NCBI GenBank assembly: GCA_025359105.1
Contig: JANYHK010000027.1
Location: 101,218 to 165,217, forward strand
Length of the DNA: 64,000 nt
Reading direction: 5' to 3'
From: Myxococcales bacterium
GTDB taxonomy: Bacteria; Myxococcota_A; Polyangia; Polyangiales; Polyangiaceae
Under the pieces are notes generated by a model that saw nothing but the letters and a program-made list of their open reading frames with translations, was not told where the DNA came from and searched no databases. Each line of letters opens with the position of its first letter. The stretch's first letter is position 1. Below, piece by piece: positions 17,911-29,228 of the stretch. The position numbers and the translations under genes were made by a program.

Positions 17911-18570
17911 CTACGGCGTAAAAGCCTGCGTGCGAAACGTGAGCGAGCGGTCGCTCGTGCCGATCTGACGCACGAAGAGGCCCACGAACGAGCCGAACAA
18001 CGCGTCGCCGGGGCCAATGCCGGTCGAGCCGGTCGGGCGCGCGACCCACTGGCGCATCTGCGCGAGCATCTGCGGCGAGACGGGGTTCACGTCGACGATG
18101 ACGGCGAGGAAGTGCGCCTTGCTCGCTACGAGCAGCGGCCGATCGACGACAGGCAGATCGCGCGCCTCGGCGCACTGGCGCAGGACGCCCTCGACGTTGA
18201 TCGCCGCCGTGTCGCGGTCGACGCCGGGCCCGGTGATCTTGAGGCGGTAGACCTCCTCCCACAGATCGTAGACCACGCGGCAGGTCCGCACCGTCAGCGC
18301 GACCGGCGTGGCGTCCTCGTCGCGGAACACGTACGCGCGCATGGCGATGACGCTGGGCAGGCCGCTCGACAGCTTGTCGGTGAGGCCCTTGTCCATGACG
18401 TCGCGGAACGAGAAGCTCGCGCGGAGGAGCGTCTTGTCCCAGGCGTAGTTGGCCTGGCGGCTCGGGAGCTGCTGCGGCGCCGTCGGCTGCGCGGGTTGCT
18501 GCGCGTGCGCGGGGGCTGCGACGACCAGGGCCGCGAGGGACAACCAGACGACGAGCGCGCGCGGGCTCAC
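17911..18570 (-). CDS. Exported DUF4390-like protein, partner of the Omp85-type gene
   Basis: This 219-residue protein has a signal peptide (LSLAALVVAAPAHAQ). The mature part has a conserved core (LLRASFSFRDVMDKGLTDKL, SGLPSVIAMRAYVFRDED, RTCRVVYDLWEEVYRLKI) that resembles DUF4390, a beta-rich periplasmic family; this assignment is by resemblance and not certain. Its ATG overlaps the stop of the upstream Omp85-like gene by ATGA (18567-18570), so the two are translated together and probably act together at the outer membrane. Its 3' end is 6 bp from the sigma-factor remnant. Confidence 0.65.
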   Translation of the reverse strand: MSPRALVVWLSLAALVVAAPAHAQQPAQPTAPQQLPSRQANYAWDKTLLRASFSFRDVMDKGLTDKLSSGLPSVIAMRAYVFRDEDATPVALTVRTCRVVYDLWEEVYRLKITGPGVDRDTAAINVEGVLRQCAEARDLPVVDRPLLVASKAHFLAVIVDVNPVSPQMLAQMRQWVARPTGSTGIGPGDALFGSFVGLFVRQIGTSDRSLTFRTQAFTP

Positions 18571-20222
18571 GGGTTGCCTCGCACGGGCACGAAGCCGAGC
18601 AGGTTCGACAGACCGAGCGTGAAGGCGCCGGCCTGCGTGTCGATCTTGAGCCCGAGGTTGAACGTGAAGTCGATCGGGATCGTCGCGAAGCCGGTGTACC
18701 CGCGCGGGTGCTGCGACAGATCGCGGCCGTCGGCGACGCCGAAGATGCCCGCCGCCGTGAACACGTCGACGCCGTAGACCGACCGGGTGCCTCGGTAGAG
18801 CGGAATCCGGTACTCGACGCTCGCCTTGGCGGCGTACTGTCCGTAGCGCACCTCGACGATGTCGGTCCCCAAGAAATTCGGCGACGTCCGCCGATCGAAG
18901 TTCAGATCGAGCACGCGATCGGGCAAAAGATCGCTGTAGTCACCGACGTAGAACTTCTCGAACAGGGGCGCGTTGCCGAAGATGGCGCCGGCGTTGCCCT
19001 CGAGGCGCAGGACGTGGCCCCACTTGACCGGCATCCAGTGCGACGCGCGGGCGTGGAGCTTCACGTACGAGTAGTCGCTCCCCAGCGGCGCGAGCGCGGC
19101 GTCCGCGTAGAGGTACAGGTGGTCGCCGCGCGTGGGCAGCACGGGCTCGTCGCGCGTGTCGTGGATGAGCGTCGCGCGCACGGTCGACAGAATGGTGGTT
19201 CCGGGGGCGATCTGGAAGTCGATCGGCTCGACGTCGAGCCCGCGATGGTGACTGGCCGCGAGAGGCAGGTTGGCGTCGAGCTTCTCGAGCCGGTAATCGA
19301 AGAACAGCTGCGTCGAGACGTCGAGATCGTGCCCGGCGCCGACCATCCCGCCGAAGCGCCGGTACTGGAGGACGGCGTAGTCCTGGGAAATTTGCTGGCG
19401 TGGATCGTCGACGAGGACGTCCTTGTTGCCGAAAAAATCGCGCGTACTGTTGTAGAGGAGGACGGCCTCGGCGGTCCACGAGCTGCTCAAAAACTGCGGA
19501 TCGGCGAAGCGGGTGCGGAGGCCGATCTGCCTGTCGGCGAGCGCGACCGCGCCGCCGAGCGAGACGCCGGTGCCGGCGAGGTTGGTCTCGGCGACGTCGA
19601 TGCCTCCGTACGCAGTGAGCGGGCGCGCGGCGCCGTTCGGATCGGCGTCGGCGGAGAGGCCGAGCCACACGTCGTTGACGACGATCGTGTTGCGCTCGAC
19701 GACGCGGACGACGAGGACGACGAACCCGCGGCGTGTACCCCGGCGGAGCGAGAGGCGCACGTCGCGGAAGTACCCTGTGCCGAGCAGGCGGAAGCGCGTG
19801 AGCTCGAGCTCCTTGTCGTCGACGTCGAGCGTGTCACCGGCTTTGAGCGGCACGTAGCGGAGAACGACGCGCGCGAGGGTCGAGGTGTTGCCGCGGACCT
19901 CGATGCCTTCGAGCGTATAGCGGAGCCCGACCCTGCCCGGCGCACGTACGACGCCGGTGGTCGCCGCGGCGGGATCGTCGGACGGCGCGGCCGGCGTGAC
20001 GGGTACGGCGGGTGTGACGGGAGGCTCGCCGATCGGCGTGCCGATCGTGGCGGGCGGCGGCGCGGGCGGCGGCTCGGGCGTGGGCGTGCTCGGCTCGGGC
20101 GCCGGGGCGTCCGTCGGCAACTGGCCACCCCACGTCTTGATCGGGGCGGCGCGCGTGGTCCGCGGCGCGAGCGCCACGAGCGCCAGCAGGCAGACCAGAA
20201 GGGTCGCGGCGTGGCGCGCCAT
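18567..20222 (-). CDS. Omp85/BamA-TamA-like outer-membrane protein
   Basis: This 551-residue protein starts at ATG 20222 (MARHAATLLVCLLALVALAP signal peptide). After a Pro-rich linker of about 70 residues one POTRA-like domain is visible (LEGIEVRGNTSTLARVVLRY, DDKELELTRFRLLGTGYF, VVLVVRVVERNTIVVNDVWL). The C-terminal about 370 residues form a 16-strand-type barrel of the bacterial surface antigen (D15) family, with a carboxy end FNLGLKIDTQAGAFTLGLSN. Canonical BamA has five POTRA domains, so this is a shorter accessory Omp85 protein. It presumably inserts or exports a client through the outer membrane; the client is unknown. It is coupled with the DUF4390-like gene. Confidence 0.85.
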   Translation of the reverse strand: MARHAATLLVCLLALVALAPRTTRAAPIKTWGGQLPTDAPAPEPSTPTPEPPPAPPPATIGTPIGEPPVTPAVPVTPAAPSDDPAAATTGVVRAPGRVGLRYTLEGIEVRGNTSTLARVVLRYVPLKAGDTLDVDDKELELTRFRLLGTGYFRDVRLSLRRGTRRGFVVLVVRVVERNTIVVNDVWLGLSADADPNGAARPLTAYGGIDVAETNLAGTGVSLGGAVALADRQIGLRTRFADPQFLSSSWTAEAVLLYNSTRDFFGNKDVLVDDPRQQISQDYAVLQYRRFGGMVGAGHDLDVSTQLFFDYRLEKLDANLPLAASHHRGLDVEPIDFQIAPGTTILSTVRATLIHDTRDEPVLPTRGDHLYLYADAALAPLGSDYSYVKLHARASHWMPVKWGHVLRLEGNAGAIFGNAPLFEKFYVGDYSDLLPDRVLDLNFDRRTSPNFLGTDIVEVRYGQYAAKASVEYRIPLYRGTRSVYGVDVFTAAGIFGVADGRDLSQHPRGYTGFATIPIDFTFNLGLKIDTQAGAFTLGLSNLLGFVPVRGNP

Positions 20223-20270
20223 GGGCCGCTTCACCGTAGCGCAAATCAAGGGCACCCGGGCTTCAGCGCG

Positions 20271-20927
20271 TCAGGGCTTCGCGTCGGGCTGGTTCTCGGG
20301 GAGCGCCGCCTGCACGGCGGCCGTGGCCAGCGCCGCTCGTTCGGCGGCCACGATCCGCGGGTACGGCGCGAGATCCAGGTTGAAGCGCCGCGCGTTGTAG
20401 ACTTGGGGAACGAGGAAGCAGTCGGCGGCCCCGAGCGACGTGCCGTACGCGAACGGCCCGGAGACGCCGTCCGCCGCGTAGCGCGCGAGAAGCGCCTCGA
20501 ACGCCGCGAGGCCCCGCGTGATGAAGTGCGTCGCCCACGCGGTCCGCCCCTCCGGGTCGGCGCTCACCTTCTTCAGGACCGCGAGGTTCTGGAAGGGCTG
20601 CGTGCCAGCGTTGATCGTCTCGACGAGGCCGCGGACGCGTGCGCGCGCGATCGGATCCTTCGGGAAGAGCGCCGGCTCGGGCACCAGCTCCTCCAGCAGC
20701 TCGATGAGCGCCACGCTCTCGGTGAGCTCCTTGTCGCCAAGCGCGAGCGTCGGCACCCAACCCGCGGGGTTGTGGGCCTTGTACTCCGGCGCCTGCTGCG
20801 CCCCTTCGAGGAGGTTCACGAAGACCGGCTGGTAGTCGACCTTCTTGTGAGCAAGCGCGATGCGCACCCGGAACGCCGACGACGACCGCCAGTAGGTGTA
20901 GAGGACGACCTTGTCGGTGAGGGGCAT
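20271..20927 (-). CDS. maiA: Maleylacetoacetate isomerase (zeta-class glutathione transferase)
   Basis: This 218-residue cytosolic enzyme isomerises maleylacetoacetate to fumarylacetoacetate in tyrosine/phenylalanine and homogentisate breakdown, using glutathione. It has the zeta-class glutathione site (YTYWRSSSAFRVRIAL), the thioredoxin-like lobe to about residue 82 with ESVALIELLEE, and the all-helical lobe (GLVETINAGTQPFQNLAVLK, YGTSLGAADCFLVPQVYNA). Start ATG 20927 gives the family N-terminus (MPLTDKVVLYTYWRS); the open frame runs further upstream to 20963 without support. Other genes of the homogentisate pathway are not nearby. Confidence 0.9.
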   Translation of the reverse strand: MPLTDKVVLYTYWRSSSAFRVRIALAHKKVDYQPVFVNLLEGAQQAPEYKAHNPAGWVPTLALGDKELTESVALIELLEELVPEPALFPKDPIARARVRGLVETINAGTQPFQNLAVLKKVSADPEGRTAWATHFITRGLAAFEALLARYAADGVSGPFAYGTSLGAADCFLVPQVYNARRFNLDLAPYPRIVAAERAALATAAVQAALPENQPDAKP

Positions 20928-20995
20928 GCCGAGGAAGTAATACTCCTCGGGCGACGCACGCAAGCCGAAGGACGGGAGAAGCGGACCAGGCGCGA

Positions 20996-21033
20996 CAAAA
21001 AGAAAGAGGCCCGACTCCTTGCGAAGCCGGGCC
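20996..21033 (-). terminator. Rho-independent terminator after the RRM gene
   Basis: On the minus strand, a GC-rich hairpin (arms GGCCCG.../...CGGGCC, 21008-21033) is followed by a T-rich run (TCTTTCTTTTTG) at 20996-21007. It sits 28 bp downstream of the RRM gene stop and should end its transcript before maiA. Confidence 0.8.
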
Positions 21034-21061
21034 GTCTATCGACTACGAAAGTAGCCGCTGT

Positions 21062-21388
21062 TTACCAGCGACCGCCGCCGCCGCCGCCGCCGCCACGGCC
21101 ACCACCGCCGCCGCCGCCGCCACGACCGCCGCCGCCGCTCTGGCGCTCCTCGGCCTCGTTGACCTTGAGCGCGCGACCGTCGAGGAGCGCGCCGTTCATG
21201 CCCGAGATCGCCTTCTGAGCGGCGTCCGCGGAGCCCATCGTCACGAAGCCGAAGCCGCGCGAGCGGCCGGTGTCGCGATCCGAGACGAGGTGCACGTCGG
21301 TGATCTCACCGAACGAGCTGAAAGCCTCACGGAGCGAGTCCGCGTTGGCGTTGAAGGAGAGGTTTCCGACGTAGAGGCGATTGCCCAT
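21062..21388 (-). CDS. RRM-type RNA-binding protein with Gly-rich tail
   Basis: This 108-residue single-RRM protein has RNP2 LYVGNL (residues 5-10), RNP1 RGFGFVTM (about 45-52), and the rest of the fold (DSLREAFSSFGEITDVHLVS, AISGMNGALLDGRALKVNEA). The last 27 residues are RGG/poly-Gly, an RNA-binding and condensate-prone tail. Bacterial homologues bind RNA and are often cold-induced in cyanobacteria and myxobacteria. Expression looks monocistronic, with its own terminator at 20996-21033. The poly-Gly tail comes from a run of GCC/CCG codons on the plus strand (21066-21130). Confidence 0.93.
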   Translation of the reverse strand: MGNRLYVGNLSFNANADSLREAFSSFGEITDVHLVSDRDTGRSRGFGFVTMGSADAAQKAISGMNGALLDGRALKVNEAEERQSGGGGRGGGGGGGGRGGGGGGGGRW

Positions 21389-21542
21389 GATGATTTCTCG
21401 ATTTCAGTAGATCACGTTCGTAGCGAGGTGCGCGATCCCGAGAATCGAGAGAGCGTCATCGTCCGTAGTGAATCCGTGCGCACACCATAGCTATTCTTCT
21501 GGCGCGCGCAGCAAAATCGACCGGATCCGGGCGAAATAGTTC

Positions 21543-22322
21543 CTACATGGTCGGCCGGAGGACCGGCGCGATCCGGCGGGGATCGTCGGTCATGATGCCG
21601 TCGGCCCCCAGGGCAGCGAGGCGAAGTGCCTCGGCGGGCTCGTCGATCGTCCAGTAGTGCACGGCAAGCCCAAGCGTGTGGCACCTGTCCACGAAGCGGC
21701 CCGTGTCGAAGCGGACCCCCATCGCGCGGACGGGCACTTGCGCGGCGCTCCCTCCCAGCGGGAACGCGCGCAAGAAGGAGAGCGGCGCCAGCGCGAGGCG
21801 TGCGATCTCGGACTGCCCGAGGCCGGTCTCTCCCTCGTAACCGAGGTGCCGGACGTGGCGGAGCGTGCGGCTCTCGAAGCTCGCGATCCGGACTCGCGCT
21901 TGAGCTCCGGCGCGGCGCACGGCGCGGACGACCGCCTCGGCCGGACGCGCACCCTTCGCCTTGCAGTCGACGTTGAACGGCACCGTCGGGAGCGCGGCGA
22001 GCGCCTCCTCCAGCGTGGGCATCGTGAAGGTGCCGGCGACGCCCGCGACGCCCGCGGCCGCAGCGATGCCCGCGGCTTCTGCATGGTGCGACGCGACGTT
22101 CCACGTGCGGATCTCCTCGAGCGTCGACTCGTCGATGCGCCGAGGAACGCCTGCCGCGCGTGAGCCGGTGTCGTCGTGCGACAGGACGACGTGGCCATCC
22201 TTGGTGAGGTGCGCGTCGGTCTCGATCGCCGTCGCACCGAGCTCGATCGCCCTCAAAAATGAGGGGATCGTGTTCTCGGGGAGCTCGGCGGACGCGCCGC
22301 GATGGGCGTAGAGCGCGACCAC
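21543..22322 (-). CDS. Glycerophosphodiester phosphodiesterase
   Basis: This 259-residue GDPD/UgpQ-family TIM-barrel enzyme hydrolyses deacylated phospholipids to glycerol-3-phosphate and an alcohol. Catalytic and metal residues are visible: the first histidine of AHRGASAELPENT, the E/D pair of AIETDAHLTKDG and the second histidine of VVLSHDD. The conserved end ADGIMTDDP is present. There is no signal peptide, so it is cytosolic like UgpQ. It lies 8 bp downstream of the unknown 305-residue gene on the same strand and is probably co-transcribed with it. Confidence 0.93.
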   Translation of the reverse strand: MVALYAHRGASAELPENTIPSFLRAIELGATAIETDAHLTKDGHVVLSHDDTGSRAAGVPRRIDESTLEEIRTWNVASHHAEAAGIAAAAGVAGVAGTFTMPTLEEALAALPTVPFNVDCKAKGARPAEAVVRAVRRAGAQARVRIASFESRTLRHVRHLGYEGETGLGQSEIARLALAPLSFLRAFPLGGSAAQVPVRAMGVRFDTGRFVDRCHTLGLAVHYWTIDEPAEALRLAALGADGIMTDDPRRIAPVLRPTM

Positions 22323-22330
22323 GGCGCGCG

Positions 22331-23248
22331 TCAGCGGCGGCGGCGGCGGAACGCGATGACGTTCGCCGTCGGGGCAGGCCCCGGATCGAGCGGCGGCAAG
22401 GCGAGGACGAGCCGCTCGATCTTCTGGAGCGCCTCGGTCAGCGCGCGCTCGGCGCGGAGCTCGTCGAAGGGGGCCTCGTACACGAGCACGACCAGGTAGA
22501 TCCCCGCGAACGAGCGCGCGACGTACCCGAAATCGTCCTCGCGCACGACGTGGACGATCGGCCGGCCTTTGCGGAGCGCCGGCAGCTCGGGCAAATCGCG
22601 CACCTCGCGGACGGCGCGCTGCGAGACGAGCGGCGGATCGAGCTCGTCGTCGAAATCGACGAGCTGATCGGCCGACGGCGCCGGCACCGGAACGAAGGGC
22701 TCGACGTCCTGCGTTCCGCCGCGCGGATCGGGGCTCATCTCGTGGATCACGCGCAAGAGCTCACGGCGCGACTCCTCGAGGCGCTCGAGCGCGGGCACCA
22801 CCTCTTCGTCGGGGGTGTCGGTGCGCGGTCCGTGCGTGAGCGCCGAGCCCCATACGACCGGCGAATGCGCGTCGAGGACGATCGCGTCGACGGAGCGCGC
22901 GCGCTGCGCGAGGGCGCGGAGCTCGTCGTGAAGCGAGACCGACGCGGGCGGGCGCGACGGGCGGTACGGCGTCTCGGTGTTCGGCTGCTCCTCGAGCGCC
23001 TGCGCGAACGTGCGGACGAGGATCTCGAGCCGGCGCAGCAGCGCCGGCGGATTGTCGGGCGTCGCGCGGAAGGTGACCGCGACGTGGCGTCCGCCCTCGA
23101 GCGACGCGAAGAGCACGTTGGTGGCGCCGCTCGGCACGCTCGCCGCGTCGAGGAGCCGCACGTCGTCGGCCCCGAGCTCGCGCTTGACCAGGGCGGAGAA
23201 GCGGGCAAACGGAGACTCGGGCGGCGGCGGCGGCGCGCTGGTAGCCAT
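22331..23248 (-). CDS. Protein of unknown function
   Basis: This 305-residue soluble protein has a short Pro-rich N-terminus. Two segments (residues about 100-135, ELRALAQRARSVDAIVLDAH, and 235-290, FGYVARSFAGIYLVVLVYEA) have the spacing of roadblock/LC7-type folds found in MglB-like regulators, but the likeness is weak and I do not assign a family. The rest is Glu/Arg-rich. The ATG at 23248 is preferred to an in-frame start at 23269. It is the first gene of a probable two-gene unit with the GDPD phosphodiesterase. Confidence 0.6.
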   Translation of the reverse strand: MATSAPPPPPESPFARFSALVKRELGADDVRLLDAASVPSGATNVLFASLEGGRHVAVTFRATPDNPPALLRRLEILVRTFAQALEEQPNTETPYRPSRPPASVSLHDELRALAQRARSVDAIVLDAHSPVVWGSALTHGPRTDTPDEEVVPALERLEESRRELLRVIHEMSPDPRGGTQDVEPFVPVPAPSADQLVDFDDELDPPLVSQRAVREVRDLPELPALRKGRPIVHVVREDDFGYVARSFAGIYLVVLVYEAPFDELRAERALTEALQKIERLVLALPPLDPGPAPTANVIAFRRRRR

Positions 23249-23400
23249 GGAGGACCGCCCGTATAGCATGAGGTGCCGCGGGCTCGTGAGAGGGACGACG
23301 CGCCGCGCGATGGGCGCGTCAAGTGTTCGATATTGAATACATTTACAAAGATCGACCTCGAACGAGGGGCGCCGCGACCGATTTCGACGTAGAAAGCGCC

Positions 23401-24066
23401 GTGCCCAGGAGCCGAACGTCGCTCTTCTTCTGCCTGGCTGCCCTGGTCGCGGCGGCAGGACTCGTGGCGTGCTCGGCGGGCGAAGGCGGGACGGGCGACG
23501 CGCTCGGCGCGATCGACGAGGCCGGGGTCGGGCACTTCCGCGACGCCCAGGTGACGAGCCTCGACGCGGCGCTCGTGGTGCTCGAGGCCTCGCCCGGGGA
23601 CGACGCGGCGACGCCCGACGCGACCGTGGGCCAAGACGCCGAGCCGCCCGCCGACGCGGGCTCGGACGCGCATGTCGACGCGCCGGTGGACGCGCCCGCC
23701 GACACGGGCAGCGCGACGTGCACGAAGACCCTCACGATCGCGACGGTCACGATCACCCCAAGTGGCTGCCCGCTGAACGAGAACGTGACGGCCGCGCCGG
23801 CCACGCTCAGCTACCCGTGCGCGGGCGGCACCGGCACCGCGACGTTCGGCAAGCAGACGTTCACGGGCACCGTGGCGAACGGGCAGGTCGGCCTCCAGAA
23901 CGTCGACACGTTCATCATCGGCTCGAGCTGCACGTGGCAGAGCACGCAGCGCCTCGAAGGCACGCTGGCGGGCCCGCTCACCTATTCGTACGCGGAGAAG
24001 GTGATCACGACCGGCTGCTCGGCCAGCGGCTCGTGCAAGGGATCGGGCAGCTGCACGGTGAAGTGA
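23401..24066 (+). CDS. Asp/Ala-rich lipoprotein of unknown function
   Basis: This 221-residue predicted lipoprotein starts at GTG 23401 (upstream codons of the open frame are AT-richer and lack a signal). The lipobox is AGLVACS (Cys24). A 70-residue Asp/Ala/Pro linker (DAPVDAPADTGSATC) leads to a compact C-terminal domain with three cysteine pairs (SSCTWQSTQRLEG, TTGCSASGSCKGSGSCTV) that is common in repeated lipoproteins of Polyangia. It is 36 bp upstream of the DUF2760/Hsp70 operon on the same strand, but a shared transcript is not certain. Confidence 0.75.
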   Translation: MPRSRTSLFFCLAALVAAAGLVACSAGEGGTGDALGAIDEAGVGHFRDAQVTSLDAALVVLEASPGDDAATPDATVGQDAEPPADAGSDAHVDAPVDAPADTGSATCTKTLTIATVTITPSGCPLNENVTAAPATLSYPCAGGTGTATFGKQTFTGTVANGQVGLQNVDTFIIGSSCTWQSTQRLEGTLAGPLTYSYAEKVITTGCSASGSCKGSGSCTVK

Positions 24067-24102
24067 TCTTGCGCTGCCGGCCGGGGTGCGTAACCTCCCC
24101 GC

Positions 24103-24713
24103 GTGTCCGACGACCCCGCCAACGCGGCTGATGCCGCACCCGCCGCCACCTCTGCCGCTTCGAGCCTGGCCTTCACGACGCGCCTCTGGTTCGCGTGGGT
24201 CTGCTTCTTTCGCGCGCTCTTCGACGGCGACTTCGCCGGACGCGCCTGGACCGTGCGTGACGCGCTGCCGGCTCCCGCGCCGGCGCCGGCGAAGGCTCGT
24301 GCCGCCAAACCCGAGCGCCCCGTCGCGCCTCCGCCGCCGAGCACCGACGCCGCGCTCCAGCTCCTCGGGCTCCTCCAGCGCGAGGGCCGCCTGATCGATT
24401 TTCTCGAGCAGGACGTGGCCGGCTTCGAGGACGCCGAGATCGGCGCTGCCGCGCGCGCCGTGCACGAAGGCACCCGCAAGGCCCTGCGCGCGCACGTGAC
24501 GCTCGCGACGGTGCGCGACGAAGAAGAGGAGACCAAGGTGACGCTCGCCGAAGGCTTCGACGCCGCCGCCGTGAAGCTGACCGGCAACGTGGTCGGCAAA
24601 GCGCCGTACACCGGCACGCTCCGGCACCGGGGGTGGCGCGCGACGAAGATCAGCCTGCCCGTCGCCGTCGAAGGGCACGATGTGCGCGTCCTCTGCCCCG
24701 CGGAGATCGAGCT

Positions 24714-24717
<4 letters not shown>
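24103..24717 (+). CDS. DUF2760-domain protein of the Hsp70 operon
   Basis: This 204-residue protein starts with GTG 24103. The N-terminus has a hydrophobic patch (TTRLWFAWVCFFRALFDG), the middle is a Pro/Ala linker and the last 130 residues match DUF2760 (LQLLGLLQREGRLIDFLEQD, IGAAARAVHEGTRKAL, YTGTLRHRGWRATKISLPV). DUF2760 genes are known to precede paired Hsp70-like genes, which is what is seen here. The stop overlaps the GTG of the next gene (GTGA, 24714-24717), so translation is coupled. Its job is unknown; it may be a client adaptor or co-chaperone of the pair. Confidence 0.88.
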
Positions 24718-26510
<1,793 letters not shown>

Positions 26511-26513
26511 CGA

Positions 26514-29207
26514 ATGGCGGACGCGCGCGTCGTCGGGATCGATCTCGGAACGACGAACACGCTCGTCGCGTTTGCGGACGACGCGCGCGCGATCACGATC
26601 CTGCCGATCGCGCAGCTCGTCGCGCCGGGCAGCGAGGAAGCCCGGCCGCTCTTTCCGTCATGCCTCTACGCGCCGCTCGAAGGCGAGCGGCTGAGCGATC
26701 CGTTCGGCGACGCCCCGTACGTCGCCGGCGAGCTCGCGCGCCGGCGCGGCGCCGAGGTGCCCGGGCGCCTGGTCGCGTCCGCGAAGAGCTGGCTCTGCCA
26801 CACCGGCGTCGATCGCACGGCGCCGATCCTCCCGTGGGGCTCACCCGATGGCACGCCCGATCTGCCCAAAATTTCGCCGATCGACGCCAGCGCCCGGTAC
26901 CTCGCGCACGTCCGTCGCGTGTACAATGCACGCTTCCCCGACTTGCCGCTCGAGCAGAGCGACGTCACGCTCACCGTGCCGGCGTCGTTCGACGAGGTCG
27001 CGCGAGAGCTCACCCTCGAGGCGGCGACGCGCGCGGGGCTCACGGTGCGCCTGCTCGAGGAGCCGACGGCGGCGTTCTACGACTACCTCCTTCGCGAAGG
27101 CTCCCCGGCGGTGCACGCGCTCGCCGGCGCGCACGGAGGCGAGGCGTTCGTGCTCGTGGTGGACGTCGGCGGCGGCACGACCGATCTGTCGCTCCTCCGC
27201 GTGACGAAGACGGAGATCGAGCGCGTCGCCGTAGGGCAGCACCTGCTCCTCGGCGGCGACAACATGGATCTGGCGCTCGCGGCCGCCTGCGAGGCGCGGC
27301 TGGGCAAGCTCGACGCGGGGCGCTTCGGGCAGCTCGTCGCCCAGTGCCGCGTCGCGAAGGAGCGGCTCCTGGGGGCGCGCGCGCCGAAGGAGGTCGAGAT
27401 CTCGCTCCTCGGCAAGGGCGCGAAGCTCGTCGGCGCCGCGATGCGCACGAAGCTCGCGCGCGAAGAGGCCGAGCGCATCGTGCTCGACGGGTTCTTCCCC
27501 GAGACCGCGCGCGACGCGAAGCCGGAGCGCACGCGCAGCGCGCTCGTGGCGTTCGGCCTGCCGTACGAGAAGGACGTCGCGATCACGCGCCACGTCGCGC
27601 ACTTCTTCGATCGCCACGCGCCGAAGGGCGCGCACCCGCACGCGCTGCTCGTGAACGGCGGCGTCTTTCGCGGCAAGCGCGTGATCGAGCGCCTCGCCGC
27701 CGCGATCGAGGGATGGGGTGGTCCCAAGCTGCGCGTCCTGCCCCAGCCCGATCCCGACCTCGGCGTCGCGCGCGGCGCCGTCGCGTACGGGCTGTCCTTG
27801 CGCGGCGCGCTGGAGCGCATCGGTGGCGGCTCGGCGCGCGGGTTCTACGTCGGCGTCGACGGCGGCGCGGTGTGCGTCGTGCCGCGTGGCGCGAAGGAAG
27901 GCGTCGTGCACCGCGCCGCGTCGCGCACGCTGGCCCTCACGCTCGGGCGCCCGGTCCGCTTCGATCTTTACGCGTCGGACGACGCGCGCACGGACGCGCC
28001 CGGCGACGTCGTCCCGATCGACGAGGAGCGGATGATGCGCCTCCCCCCGATCGCCGCCGCGCTCGCGTCCGGCGAGAAGGCGCGCGAGGTGCAGGTCGTC
28101 CTCGAGGGGGAGCTCACCGCCGTCGGCACGCTCGATCTCGCGTGCGTGGAGCTCGCGGGCAAGCCGCCGCGACGCCATCGCCTCGCCTTCCAGCTTCGGC
28201 GCGCCGCCTCCGAGGGCCCCGCGGCGCGCGTCACGCTTCCTCCGCCTTCGATCGCGCCCGTCAGCCGCTCCTTCGAAGGTGCGACGGCCGCGATCGTGCA
28301 CGCCTTCGGCAAGCCGCTCGGCGACGCGGGCGACGGGAGCGTGCGCGACGCGAAGGATCTCGTCCGCGAGCTCGAGCGTCTCCTCGGCCCGCGCGCGTCG
28401 TGGACGACGGAGGCGGCGCGCGGCCTCTTCGACGCGCTGGTCGCGCATCGACGGGCGCGACGCCGCTCGCTCGAGCACGAGCGCGTCTTCTGGATGCTCG
28501 CCGGCTACTGCGTTCGCCCCGGCTTCGGCGATCCGCTCGATCCGCAGCGCGTCGCCGCTCTCGTGCCGCTATGGGCCGAGCGCCTCGCCTTCCCCGAAGA
28601 GGCGCGCGGGTGGGCGCAGTACTGGATCGCGTGGCGCCGCATCGCCGGCGGCCTCGACGACGGGACGCAGGCGATGATCCGCGAGACCGTCGATCCGTAC
28701 CTCGCCCCCACCGAAGCCGGTCTCAAGAGGAACAAGAAATTCAAACCGGAGGCGATGGGCGAGCTCCTCGAGATGGCGTCGTCCCTCGAGCGCGCCGGCG
28801 CGACGTCACGCGCGGCGCTCGGCGAGTGGGTGCTCGAGCGCACGTGGGTCGACGACGATCCGCGCCTCTGGGCGGCCATCGGTCGCATCGGCGCGCGCGT
28901 CCCCGCGTACGCGAGCCTGCACCACGTCGTGGCCGTGAGCGTCGTCGAGCGATGGCTCGACACCATGATGCGCGCGAAGTGGACCGCACCGATCGCGGAC
29001 GCCGCGGCGCGCCTGGCGCGCAAGACGAACGATCGCGCGCGCGACGTCGGCGAGCGCGTGCGCCGCGAGGTCGAGAAGAAGCTCACGACCGCCGGCGCCG
29101 ATCCGGATCTCATCAAGGCCGTGCGCGAGCACGTCGAGGTCGCCGAGGTCGAACGCGCCGTGTGGCTCGGCGACGGCCTGCCGGTCGGCCTGCGCCTCGT
29201 CACCTGA
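26514..29207 (+). CDS. Hsp70-family ATPase with C-terminal DUF3731 domain
   Basis: This 897-residue protein has an Hsp70 ATPase half (GIDLGTTNTLVAFADD, VVDVGGGTTDLSLLRV, LLVNGGVFRGKRVIERL) and, from about residue 590, an all-helical C-terminal half matching DUF3731 (FGKPLGDAGDGSVRDAKDL, EHERVFWMLAGYCVRPGFGD, WAQYWIAWRRIAGGLDDG). The domain replaces the usual substrate-binding sandwich and lid. It is the last gene of the DUF2760-Hsp70-Hsp70 operon. The two ATPases may form a heteromeric machine, but nothing in the sequence identifies the client (inference). Confidence 0.93.
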   Translation: MADARVVGIDLGTTNTLVAFADDARAITILPIAQLVAPGSEEARPLFPSCLYAPLEGERLSDPFGDAPYVAGELARRRGAEVPGRLVASAKSWLCHTGVDRTAPILPWGSPDGTPDLPKISPIDASARYLAHVRRVYNARFPDLPLEQSDVTLTVPASFDEVARELTLEAATRAGLTVRLLEEPTAAFYDYLLREGSPAVHALAGAHGGEAFVLVVDVGGGTTDLSLLRVTKTEIERVAVGQHLLLGGDNMDLALAAACEARLGKLDAGRFGQLVAQCRVAKERLLGARAPKEVEISLLGKGAKLVGAAMRTKLAREEAERIVLDGFFPETARDAKPERTRSALVAFGLPYEKDVAITRHVAHFFDRHAPKGAHPHALLVNGGVFRGKRVIERLAAAIEGWGGPKLRVLPQPDPDLGVARGAVAYGLSLRGALERIGGGSARGFYVGVDGGAVCVVPRGAKEGVVHRAASRTLALTLGRPVRFDLYASDDARTDAPGDVVPIDEERMMRLPPIAAALASGEKAREVQVVLEGELTAVGTLDLACVELAGKPPRRHRLAFQLRRAASEGPAARVTLPPPSIAPVSRSFEGATAAIVHAFGKPLGDAGDGSVRDAKDLVRELERLLGPRASWTTEAARGLFDALVAHRRARRRSLEHERVFWMLAGYCVRPGFGDPLDPQRVAALVPLWAERLAFPEEARGWAQYWIAWRRIAGGLDDGTQAMIRETVDPYLAPTEAGLKRNKKFKPEAMGELLEMASSLERAGATSRAALGEWVLERTWVDDDPRLWAAIGRIGARVPAYASLHHVVAVSVVERWLDTMMRAKWTAPIADAAARLARKTNDRARDVGERVRREVEKKLTTAGADPDLIKAVREHVEVAEVERAVWLGDGLPVGLRLVT

Positions 29208-29228
29208 TCCGCGGTTACGCGGACCGCT